Position numbers and translations under genes: made by a program. Of a stretch of 64,000 bases of DNA, positions 1-10,400 are shown piece by piece. A model generated the notes under the pieces. The model had not been told where the DNA came from. It worked only from the letters and a program-made list of their open reading frames with translations, and did no database searches. The DNA lies in assembly GCF_003255815.1 (NCBI RefSeq), contig NW_020257756.1, positions 2,294,289 to 2,358,288 on the forward strand, written 5' to 3'. The stretch comes from Theropithecus gelada. Taxonomy: Eukaryota > Chordata > Mammalia > Primates > Cercopithecidae. How positions within the stretch are numbered: the first letter of the stretch is position 1; every line of letters begins with the position of its first letter.

Positions 1-36
1 TTAGTTGATGCAGTTTCTTCCTAGCCTCGATGGTCT

Positions 37-1051
37 TTACATTTTGGCATGTTTTTGCAATGGCTGGTACCAGTTGTTCCTTTCCATGTTGAGTGCTTCC
101 TTCAGGGTCTCTTGTAAGGCAGGCCTAGTGGTGACAAAATCTCTAAGCATTTGCTTATCTGTAAAGGATTTTATTTCTCCTTCACTTATGAAACTTAGTT
201 TGGCTGGATATGAAATTCTGGGTTTAAAATTCTTTTCTTTAAGAATGTTGAATATTGGCCCCCACTCTCTTCTGGCTTGTAGAGTTTCTGCCGAGAGATC
301 TGCTGTGAGTCTGATGGGCTTCCCTTTGTGGGTAACCCGACCTTTCTCTCTGGCTGCCCTTAAGATTTTTTCCTTCATTTCAACTTTGGTGAATCTGGCA
401 ATTATGTGTCCTGGAGTTGCTCTTCTCGAGGAGTATCTTTGTGGCGTTCTCTGTATTTCCTGGATTTGAATGTTGGCCTGCCCTACTAGGTTGGGGAAGT
501 TCTCCTGGATGATATCCTGAAGAGTGTTTTCCAACTTGGTTCCATTTCCCCCCTCACTTTCAGGCACCCCAATCAGATGTAGATTTGGTCTTTTTACATA
601 ATCCCATACTTCTTGCAGGCTTTGTTCATTTCTTTTTCTTCTTTTTTCTTTTGGTTTCTCTTCTCGCTTCATTTCATTCATTTGATCCTCAATCGCTGAT
701 ACTCTCTTCCAGTTGATCGAGTCGGTTACTGAAGCTTGTGCATTTGTCACGTATTTCTCGTGTCATGGTTTTCATCTCTTTCATTTCGTTTAGGACCTTC
801 TCTGCATTAATTACTCTAGCCATCAATTCTTCCACTTTTTTTTCAAGATTTTTAGTTTCTTTGCGCTGGGTACGTAATTCCTCCTTTAGCTCTGAGAAAT
901 TTGATGGACTGAAGCCTTCTTCTCTCATCTCGTCAAAGTCATTCTCCGTCCAGCTTTGATCCGTTGCTGGCGATGAGCTGCGCTCCTTTGCCGGGGGAGA
1001 TGCGCTCTTATTTTTTGAATTTCCAGCTTTTCTGCCCTGCTTTTTCCCCAT
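37..1051 (-). pseudogene. L1 ORF1p, frameshifted copy
   Basis: This is the L1 RNA-binding chaperone ORF1p, normally about 338 residues: a disordered N-terminus, a coiled coil, an RRM and a C-terminal domain. The first part (689-1051, starting MGKKQGRKAGNSKNK) gives 120 residues covering the N-terminus and Lys/Glu-rich coiled coil, then hits a stop. The second part (37-750, another frame) carries the rest, including the NEQSLQEVWDYVKRPNL and RRATPGHIIARFTKVEMKEK segments and a C-terminus ending LQKHAKM. The two frames meet near 700-710, so a small indel in the coiled coil breaks the protein. Apart from that break the protein runs to its normal end, which suggests a moderately old primate L1PA copy. 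Confidence 0.9.
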
Positions 1052-1479
1052 CTTTGTGGTTTTATCTGCCTCTGGTCTTTGATGATGGTGATGTACTGAT
1101 GGGGTTTTGGTGTAGGTGTCCTTCCTGTTTGATAGTTTTCCTTCTAACAGTCAGGACCCTCAGCTGTAGGTCTGTTGGAGATTGCTTGAGGTCCACTCCA
1201 GACCCTGTTTGCCTGGGTATCAGCAGCAGAGGCTGCAGAAGATAGAATATTTCTGAACAGCGAGTGTACCTGTCTGATTCTTGCTTTGGAAGCTTTCTCT
1301 CAGGGGTGTACTCCACCCTGTGAGGTATGGGGTGTCAACTGCCCCTAGTGGGGGATGTCTCCCAGTTAGGCTACTCAGGGGTCAGGGACCCACTTGAGCA
1401 GGGAGTCTGTCCCTTCTCAGATCTCAACCTCCGTGTTGGGAGATCCACTGCTCTCTTCAAAGCTGTCAGACAGAGTCGT

Positions 1480-1700
1480 TTGCGTCTGCAGAGGTTTCTG
1501 CTGGGTTTGTTATTGTTTACTGTGCCCTGACCCCAGAGGTGGAGTCTACAGAGACAGGCAGGTTTCCTTGAGCTGCTGTGAGCTCCACCCAGTTCGAGCT
1601 TCCCAGCAGCTTTGTTTACCTACTTAAGCCTCAGCAATGGCGGGCGCCCCTCCCCCAGCCTCGCTGCTGCCTTGCCGGTAGATCAGGGACTGCTGTGCTA
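1480..1700 (+). promoter_or_regulatory. Expected L1 antisense promoter region
   Basis: Primate L1 5'UTRs carry an antisense promoter roughly 400-600 nt from the L1 5' end. Counting back from 2089 puts that interval here, firing on the plus strand toward the GXYLT1 exon at 4198. The placement is by homology; no core promoter motif is individually convincing and activity of this old copy is unproven. Confidence 0.4.
1637..1681 (+). pseudogene. L1 ORF0 remnant with early stop
   Basis: The ATG at 1637 lies 452 nt from the L1 5' end on the antisense strand, where primate ORF0 starts. It reads MAGAPPPASLLPCR and then TAG at 1679-1681. Known ORF0 begins with nearly the same residues and runs to about 70. 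The DNA after the stop (GACTGCTGTGCTAGCAAT) still matches the ORF0 region, so this is a truncated ORF0 and not a chance ATG. Confidence 0.65.
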
Positions 1701-2089
1701 GCAATGAGGGAGGCTCTGTGGGTGTGGGACCCTCCCGGCCAGGTGTGGGATATGATCTCCTGGTGTGCCTGTTTGCTTAAAGCGCAGTATTGGGGTGGGA
1801 GTTACCCAATTTTCCAGGTGTTGTGTGTCTCAGTTCCCCTGGCTAGGAAAAGGGATTCCCTTCCCCCTTGCGCTTCCCAGGTGAGGCAATGCCTCGCCCT
1901 GCTTCAGCTCTGGCTGGTCAGGCTGCAGCAGCTGACCAGCACCGATCGTCCGGCACTCCCCAGTGAGATGAACCCAGTACCTCAGTTGAAAATGCAGAAA
2001 TCACCGGTCTTCTGTGTCACTCGCGCTGGGAGTTGGAGACTGGAGCTGTTCCTATTCGGCCATCTTGCTCCGCCCCCCCCCCCCCCCCG

Positions 2090-2438
2090 TGCTTTATTTT
2101 TTTATAGTGGTAAACTTTTTTGCTGAGTTTTTCTTCCTTTAAAATAGATGCATGAAAAGAACTAATGTAAACTGTACCAATGCCTTCTTCACCTGAAAGG
2201 AATCAAAACTATACATAGGTGATTATTATTTAACCATATGTCTGATTTCCAGCTGGTAGTGGCTCCCGGCATTGAACTTGAAGCTTTATGCAGGTTCTTC
2301 CTACTCTGCTAACAATATAGTAATCTGTAAACAGATGTGACACAGATGTAGAATGTTGCTATTAAAAACAATTCTCACTTCACCACCCCTCAAAAAAGTG
2401 AGACAGACATACAGATTCCATCCCCTCACATATACCTT
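2090..2438. other. Intronic sequence between L1 and Alu
   Basis: About 350 bp of AT-rich sequence with no recognised gene or repeat. Confidence 0.5.
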
Positions 2439-2743
2439 TTTTTTTTTTTTTTTTTTTTTTTGAGACAAAGTCTTGCTCTGTTGCCTAGCCTGGAGTGCAC
2501 TGGTGCAGTCTCGGCTCACTGCAACCTCTGCCTCTCGGACTAAAGCGGTTCTCCTGCCTCAGCCTCCTGAGTAGCTGGGATTACAGGCATGTGCCACCGC
2601 ACCTGGCTAATTTTTGTATTTTCAGTAGAGACAGGGTTTTGCCATGTTGGCCAGGCTGGTCTCGAACTCCTGACCTCAGGTAATCTGCCTGCCTCAGCCT
2701 CCCAGAGTGCTGGGATTACAGGTGTGAGCCACCATGCCTGGCC
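2439..2743 (-). repeat. Alu (AluS-like), full length
   Basis: Begins with a T run (the complemented A tail), then GAGACAAAGTCTTGCTCTG, both monomers, and ends at GCCTGGCC. Minus orientation. Confidence 0.95.
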
Positions 2744-3092
2744 ACAGATTCCCTTTTAGTTGAGGTCTTTGACCAAGTGTACTTTCCCTACTCAGGCCCT
2801 GCAGTCAACCATCAGTTTTTTTTCCCCAGCCTGATGTTAAATCCGCTGATAGATAAGGGAGGAATGAGGTTATTTCAGCCTAGTAGCTGCTCATGAAGGT
2901 GATGGCTTTAGTTGCAGGAGGAAGTAGCAGCTTTGAAAAGTAGCAGAACTAGGATCAAGCTCCTATTATATTCTTAACTAAAAAGGTTTAGATTCACCTA
3001 TTTATTGAATCTTACTAATAGACCAGGATAGGCAGTAAATTTAAATTTGTAGGAGTCAGAATCTAAAGTTCATGGGTAAGGCAGAAATGAAA

Positions 3093-3430
3093 AATTATCC
3101 TTGGTTGGGTGCAGTGACTCGTGCCTGTAACCCCAGCACTTGGGGGAGGCTGAGGTGGGTGAATCACTTGAGGTCAGGAATTTGAGACCAGCTTGACCAA
3201 CATGGTGAAACCCCGTCTCTACTAAAAATACAAAAAATTAGCCGGGTATGGTGGTGCATGCCTGTAATCCTAGTTCCTCAGGAGGCTGAGGTAGGAGAAT
3301 GGCTAGAACCCAGGAGGTGGAGGTTGCAGTGAGTTGAGATTGCGCTACCGCACTCCAGCCTGGGTGACAGAGTGGGACTCTGTCTCAAAAAATAAAAAAT
3401 AAATAAATAAATTAAATAATAATTATCCTT
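3093..3430 (+). repeat. Alu with 10-bp target duplication
   Basis: The Alu body runs from GGTTGGGTGCAGTG at 3103 to an AATAAATA-type tail ending about 3420. AATTATCCTT occurs directly before (3093-3102) and after (3421-3430), an exact target-site duplication. Confidence 0.95.
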
Positions 3431-3559
3431 AAAGTTCCCCAGGGAAGTCACATGTTGGAGATTTATCTCTTAGAAAGTGCAACATAGCCAGTCTTTCTTC
3501 TAAGTCAAGCCTTTACCCTTGCTAGGTGCACATTTTGTTTTGATTCATTGGGAGACAGC

Positions 3560-3635
3560 CTGGAAATAAGAGCATGGACTCTGAATCTGGGTTGTCTGGG
3601 TTCCAGTTTGGCTCTACCACTTACTAGTTGAAACT
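3560..3635 (+). repeat. MIR fragment
   Basis: Contains the MIR core order: GAGCATGGACTCTGAATC, then GGCTCTACCACTTACTAG. Confidence 0.7.
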
Positions 3636-3814
3636 GAAATGATGTCAAGATGCCAGTGTTACAGGCCAAGGGGAATAAGTTCAGAAGATCTTTATTTGTA
3701 TTGGTTTATTTCTGTATTTATCTCAGGAAATTAGGATTCAAGATATAAATTTACCTAAGCTAATATTATTGCCCATTATGAAAAACATTTCCTCCCTGAT
3801 CTTTGAAGATTTGG

Positions 3815-4005
3815 TATTCTCTCAGTTTTTATAATTGAGTATTTGTTTTGGTTTGCTTTTATATCTTCTCAATTTTTATAATTCTCTCAATTTTTATAAT
3901 TGAGTGTTTGTTTTATATTCTCTCAATTTTTTATTCTCTCAATTTTATATTCTCTCAATTTTTGTAATTGAGTATTTGTTTTGGTTTGTTTTTATATCTT
4001 CTCTG
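3815..4005. repeat. Local tandem duplication of an AT-rich unit
   Basis: The unit TTCTCTCAATTTTTATAATT, followed by GAGTATTTGTTTTGGTTTG and TTTTATATCTTCTC, recurs several times in full or part within 190 bp. It ends about 190 bp before the GXYLT1 exon at 4198. It looks like a replication-slippage minisatellite. Confidence 0.75.
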
Positions 4006-4197
4006 AAAGTTAATGTGAAGGTTAGCATAGTATCTTTATATATATGCTGTTGTTAAAAATGACAGATTTAGGAAAGATTACCTTAAAATAATATAAATTA
4101 GCTAATCTCTTAGGTGTATCTTATACAATTAGAGGTGCTTTTATGTTTCTTTTTAAAATAGAATTATAGTTAATCATTCAACTATCTCTCCTTGTAG

Positions 4198-4449
4198 TTA
4201 ATCCTGAAAGAAGTTGACTCACTATTGTATGTCGACACTGATATCCTTTTTTTACGACCAGTTGATGATATTTGGTCTTTACTAAAGAAATTTAATTCCA
4301 CACAAATTGCTGCAATGGCACCAGAACATGAGGAACCTCGAATAGGATGGTATAATCGCTTTGCTAGGCATCCATACTATGGAAAAACTGGAGTAAACTC
4401 TGGAGTTATGTTGATGAATATGACTCGAATGAGAAGGAAGTATTTCAAG
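4198..4449 (+). CDS. GXYLT1: GXYLT1 exon (probably exon 5), with the DXD motif
   Basis: Acceptor CTCTCCTTGTAG ends at 4197; donor AAG/GTAAGTC begins at 4450. The 252 nt encode 84 residues, phase 0 at both ends. The exon opens LILKEVDSLLYVDTD; the DTD is the GT8 Mn2+/UDP-sugar binding motif. Later parts include the sequon NST, EPRIGWYNRFARHPYYG, the glycine-rich GKTGVNSGVMLMN segment typical of GT8 enzymes, and the sequon NMT. Because the length is a multiple of three, skipping this exon would keep the frame but remove the DXD motif. The first in-frame ATG inside it is at 4315, after the DXD. Confidence 0.93.
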
Positions 4450-7400
4450 GTAAGTCACTAATACGGGTAGTTGTTAACATTTCTCTAAAAACCTTCTAAA
4501 TTGTTGGCTTTTCAATTTAGTTTTTAATTGATAAAGAATTTTTCTATTTAGAATAATCTAGAATATTAGAGGAATCTAGATATCTAGATTTATCTAGAAG
4601 TGTGTTCATATTATTCTGTTTAACAGCATTACAATAGGTCAAACCAGTTGACATGACAATGAAGTAAGATAACAGTGCACTAAGTCGTGAACATCATCTC
4701 CCTAGATTGCCATTCCAGGAAGCAGATGTTATTTTGTAGTTGTACATTCATAGAATACATAGAATCTAAATTATGATATACCTTAGGGACAACATGGAGT
4801 TGCAGTTAAGAGCATAGACTCTGCAACCTGTTTGTTCTCAACCTGTAAAATGGAAATGATAGCACTACCAATGTCTTGGGACTTTTGGGAGGAGTAAATG
4901 AGTTAGAACAGTGGCTGACACATAGTAAATGTTATCTATTATGGTGTTATTGGAAGTTAACTTTAAAAATTCCTACATGTTTCCAGTATTTCAAATTGTG
5001 GGATCAGTAGAAAAGTCAGACTATTTAAATTCTCTGAGTGTGCATTTAGACGACATCAGTATGTGCTACCATTTACCAGTTTTATGTAGATTAGTTTTAT
5101 ATCTAAATTGCAAGTCACTGTAGTTTGCTTGCTCTGGAATCAAACTGGCTTTCTGTGTAGTTTTGCCTCTTGTGCAGTACTTAACTACTAGCCATTTAGT
5201 TAACTTTCAAGTATAAGTTCTCTCAGCTGAATAAGATAATAAACAGACTTAACTAAGTTAATTTAAAAGAGATCTGTTGAAAATTCTTAGTAGATCCTGG
5301 TATGAAGTAAGCATTAAAATGTTAGCTAAAAACAGTGACTTCTGAGCAAACACTGTTCCCTCTAGGAGTATAGACTTACTGTTTATTCCTTTATGTCTCA
5401 TTAGGACTCAGTTAAACATTAAGGGATATCATGTCTCTTATGGTATGAGTATATGTGTACATTTATATGTATATATTTTTGTCATGTATTTTTGATATGG
5501 TATCTGGTGGGATGGAATTTATTCTTCCTACATGTCTGATTTAAGCCTTTGCCTCATTTGGAACTGTTTCCTCTTACCTTTGGTATAGGCAGCAGTACTG
5601 CTGTAGCCATTACCGTATGCCAACACTTCAGTCTTAGAAGTCTGACAGCTATTACCGGTCACTGTTCTATTCTGTTGATCTGGTAAACTTAGGTTTTTTT
5701 TTTTGCCTTCCCTTTTCCGAACTTTTTTAAAGTCCTGTTTTAAATTTAGTTTTGTCTCCCACAACTGATTGCATTAATAAGCCCATAATAAGCCCAGTGT
5801 TAGGTAACCTCTGCTCTTGTTTAACAGAGAACATCTCTCTTTGGTTACCAAGTTTGTTATTATATATCTTGAATTTTTAAATTTCATGTACTATAAAGTT
5901 GTACTAAATATAATAAAACTAGGATAGTAACATGATTGTTATTTTCTGATTGTTAGACTATGCACAGTGATCTTATACCAGAAGATGGTGCTGTAAGATT
6001 ATCTGCAAAAAAATAATGTGACTTCTCAATAACTGCGTTTGAAATATATGAAATTAATAGAAGTCTAGTGTTGCAAAGAACTATAGGGATAATATAATAC
6101 CCTTTGATTACAACTTAAAAATAGCTATATAGTTCAAATCCATTGTTTTAAAAATTATTTTATTCTTATTTTACTTTTTTGTAGAGAACAGTCTCTACAA
6201 AAAAAAGAGTTGCCCAGGCTGGTCTTTAACTCCTGGCCTCAAGTGATCCTCCCGTGCTGGGATTATAGGCATGAACCACTGCGCTTGGCCAGATTTACTG
6301 TTTTTTTACTTACCTATTACTTATTTAAATATCATTCATAAATACTTTAATAGTTTCTCCCTTTCCCTTTTTCTTTTGTTTTTCTCTGACATATTTCTAA
6401 ACTACCTAGAGATGTAATTATGGGGGTTGGAATAATTTCTAAACTTTCAAACCTTTTTTTCTTCTGCACATTACTGACTATGAAAAAAAATACAAGATGA
6501 TTGGTTGTACTTTAATTCAGCAGGTATAATTTACTTCACACCTACTATTCCTATGTTACAAACAACCCTATTCTTGTTCCTTGGAACATACTCAGATTTG
6601 CTTCGTTTTCAAATATTATTATACTTAGAATTGTCGAGATGGTCCTACAAAATTTATTGATTTTTAATTCCTTTTCTCATATATTTTTATTTTTCTTGAT
6701 CTCTATGTCTATAGCAAACATTGTCTTGGTTTTTTTCCTGCCATCTACAGTTTCTAGCACAGGTCTTAAATTTTAGAAATTTAGCAATATAACTGAGTTA
6801 CTTATAATCGCTTTCCAAACTGTTTTATACAGATTCGCGACTATTGCTTCATGGTTCTTAACCCATGTACAGCCACAATACAAATTTAGGACAAAGGTCA
6901 TAGTTTAAGTTATTTATTTGTTTTGCTGTCACCTGGTTCTTACCACTCATGGCTGTTCATTTCCAACCTGATGTATTATAGTTACGTATATTAAAAAGTT
7001 AAAATAGGACCAGGTGTGGTGGCTCAACGCCTGTAATTCCAAGACTTTGGAAGGCCGAGGTGGGCAGATCACTTGAGGCCAGGAGTGTGAGACCAGTCTG
7101 ACCAACACGGTGAAACCCCATCTCTACTAAAAATAGAAAAAATTAGCTGTGCATAGTGGTGCATGCCTGTATTCCCAGCTACTTGGGAGGCTGGGACAGA
7201 ATCACTTGAACCAGGGAGCAGTGAGCTGATATCACGCCACTGCACTCCAGCCTGAGTGACAGAGCTACAGTGTGAGTGAGACTCTTTGTCTCAAAAGAAA
7301 AAAAAAAATGTACATTCAAATACTTTAATAATTAATTATTTAATTAAATAAATATTTTAATTTAAAATTAATTTAAAAATTCTTTTTAAAAAGCATATAA

Positions 7401-10400
7401 TTTTTAATCTCATAATTGTATATTTGTTAGACAATGAATAACATTGATTAAATGATTATGTTCTATTTTGCATAATCATATTTGCAGTGTTGAATCTCTA
7501 TTAGGGTATTTATTTTCTCTCCTTCTAAAAAATGTATTACTGTATTTCTTAACCTTTTCCTGTTTATTAGAGAAAAACCAAAGAGTATAAATTAGACATG
7601 GTGGGAATCTTTTCTTTGTTAGTTTACTTTGCCCTTTTCAAATGTCTGTATATTACTTTGTATTTTTTTTGTCTGTTTGCTCCACCTACTGAGGGCAGGA
7701 TGTGTCTTTTGTACAGCTTTTTATTAAGAATATTTAGCATGGTGTCTGACATAAAGTAGCAACTTGATAGATAATTGCTAGCAAAGGAGAGTCAGATGAA
7801 GGTTTTAGAAACTAGGCCATGAATGAATTATTGAAAAATACTGGAAAAGAGAACACTGTGTGTGAAGTAGTTACAGTGTTTTTACATATTTGTAAGATGT
7901 ATGTGATAGAAGACTTTCCTTGTGTTAGTACATAGCTTATGAGAGCAGAATAGTAACAATGTACATCTTGCCAAAGGACTTTTTAAAGTGAAGTAACTAG
8001 TCTTTGGGAATTGATGAGTTCCCACTTTTTTCTTGGATGCTCTTTAATTTTATATGTATGTATGTATAGGACAGGCTGATAATGATAGTCCATACATTTT
8101 CAAAGCATGCTTAATTTAAAAAATGAAACTAATTGATCTTAATGTAACATACATGTATTTGGTCATAGGTTTGCTAAATTTTGTAAAATTAGAACATTTT
8201 CTGTTTTAAATGTTATGAAACTAAATTATGTTTATAAATATTCAAAAAATTCATTGTAGAATAAAAAGACAGATTTGCTCTTGACATATCTCTCCACACT
8301 TTCATGCCTCCACCCAGAGTGACACTATAAACTTGGCTGTGTGTTCTTTGGACCTTTTAAAAAGTGTATTTTGAGGCTGGGTGCCGTGGCTTATGTGTGT
8401 AATGCCAGCACTTTGGGAGGCCGAGGCAGGTGGATCACTTGAGGTCAGGAGTTCGAGACCAGCCTGGCTAATATGGTGAAACCCCATCTCTACTAAAAAC
8501 ACAAAAATTAGCCAGACACGGTGGCAGGTGCCTGTAATTCCAGCTACTTGGGAGCCTGAGACATGAGAATCACTTGAACCCAGAAGGTGGAGGTTGCAGT
8601 GAGCCGAGATTGTGCCACTGCACTCCAGCCTGGGCGACAGAGTGAGACTCCATCTCAAAAAAAAAAAAAAAAAAAAAAAGATATTTTGAAACAAGCATAT
8701 GCGTGTATTAGCATTTAGATATAGGATTCTTTTATACATTTTCAGCTTGCTTTTTTCACTTAGTAAATAGTTGACTGGTTGACTGACTTCTATGTCATTA
8801 TACATAATCACATTTTTAATGTGTGTATGATGTGGAGAATGGATGATTTTATTTTCTTTTTTTGTGTGTACCTAGTATGGATATGTAGTTGTATGGCTGA
8901 AAATATATTTTAAATTTTGTATTTTCTTGACTATACTACCGGTGTGGTTAAAAATATTTTCTTACAATTTGTAGCCATTTCTGTTTCTTCTTTTGTGAAT
9001 GGCTGCTTGCCCATATCCTTTGCCCACTTCTTGGTTTTCTCTTTCTTATTCACTTGAACTCTTTTTATATGTAATGCCTCTTTGTTAAACTCATTTCTCA
9101 TACTTTTCATTGGTTGTCTTGGATAGTCTAGGTTATATCATTAGCAGATAATACTAGCGTTATCTCTTCTTTTCCAAATAGTTTTCTAATAGGACTTTTT
9201 TCTTTAAGGTTTTTTTCTTTTTTAATTTTTTTCCTAAGACTGCACTGGCCTCTTAATTTTGTCTTTCGTTGATTTTCTTTGAATAGATACATTTCTTGTA
9301 AGATATATATTCAAATATATATATTTGATTCATATTGGTTTTTAAAATTTAAATATATATCTATATTTCTCTGTATATTTGAATAGATAGAATCACTTGA
9401 AGACTTTAACGTGGTGTTGTACAAGGGCTCCACCAGTTCTGCCTGTTGAAAGTGTTGCTGGTTTTTGTCCTTGTGTAATTGATATTTTTCTTTTCAGATC
9501 CTAAGAATGTTTCCTTAACATACTCAATGACTTATTTCTAAGAGTTATCTTTTCAAATTGTTTCCTTAAGTAAAACTTGTTTTAGTCGTTTTCCAGATTA
9601 AAAAAAATTCTGGTTATAATTACTGTTTACTGTGTTCTAAGAAATTTCACACAAGGATAATACAATTGTAGCAGATCAATTTAAGTATGTGGATTTTTTT
9701 TTCCACGAATTCTGGCCTTCTCTTTTTTGAAGGATAGATTGTTTATATCATCACTGAATTTACTATAAATTATACAGTAGCTTATAACAGTGTTTCTCAA
9801 ACTGTGTCAAAGAATTAATTTTTTAAAAATTTTCAGTATTTTATGAGCCAATACTTTTGTAAAAGATAGATTGCTGGAAAAATAAATAGACATAAAACTA
9901 TTCTATTAACTTGCTGTAAAAGTTTCAGAATCTTACTCTTAATTTCTGTACTTAATTACTTAATCTTATTGAGGACATAGAAAAAATTTACATATTAGCA
10001 CACTATGTGAACTGCACTATGAAGAATACTGGTTTTTACTCTGGATAGTTTAAAAGGGTCACATAGATCTAAAAGGCCCAGTATTCAAGTCTACCCCTTC
10101 CGACACCAGGTTCTCACTGGACTCAGTTACTTGCTTCCTTAAGTATTTAACTTTGAGTTTTCAAATAACAAGTTTTGAGCATTAAAAAAAACAAGCATTA
10201 CATTCAGTATCTGAAAAAACATTAAATTCAGTACCTTCTTTATTTTAAAAAAACGAAATATAAATTGATTATTGGTATAATATTTTTATCTTATTTCAAA
10301 AGGCAGCATTGTGCTTAGTGGCTAAACATTAGGAGCTTTCCAGTTAAAATGAAGATAAGGATATCTGTTAATATTACCATAACTTTTTTTTTTTTTTTTG

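Larger units (their letters stand above)
1..2089 (-). mobile_element. LINE-1 (L1PA-type), 5' portion: 5'UTR, ORF1 and start of the inter-ORF spacer
   Basis: Read on the minus strand, the element begins in a G-rich run (the C run just before 2089) followed by the typical primate L1 5' end (AAGATGGCCGAATAGG, complement of about 2057-2073). It continues through a 5'UTR of about 1 kb into ORF1 and leaves the window before ORF2. The 5' end looks complete, so this is probably a full-length insertion whose 3' part lies to the left. It sits antisense to the GXYLT1 exons, the usual orientation of intronic L1s. ORF1 is frameshifted, so the copy is not autonomous. Its target duplication cannot be checked because the 3' end is outside. 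Confidence 0.93.

Noticed and set aside
1578..2126. 182-codon plus-strand open frame over the L1 5'UTR
   Set aside because: It is the antisense of the GC-rich L1 5'UTR, ends in translated poly(C), and starts from a non-ATG codon; a repeat artefact.
8302..8811. 169-codon minus-strand open frame
   Set aside because: Almost all of it is complemented Alu.
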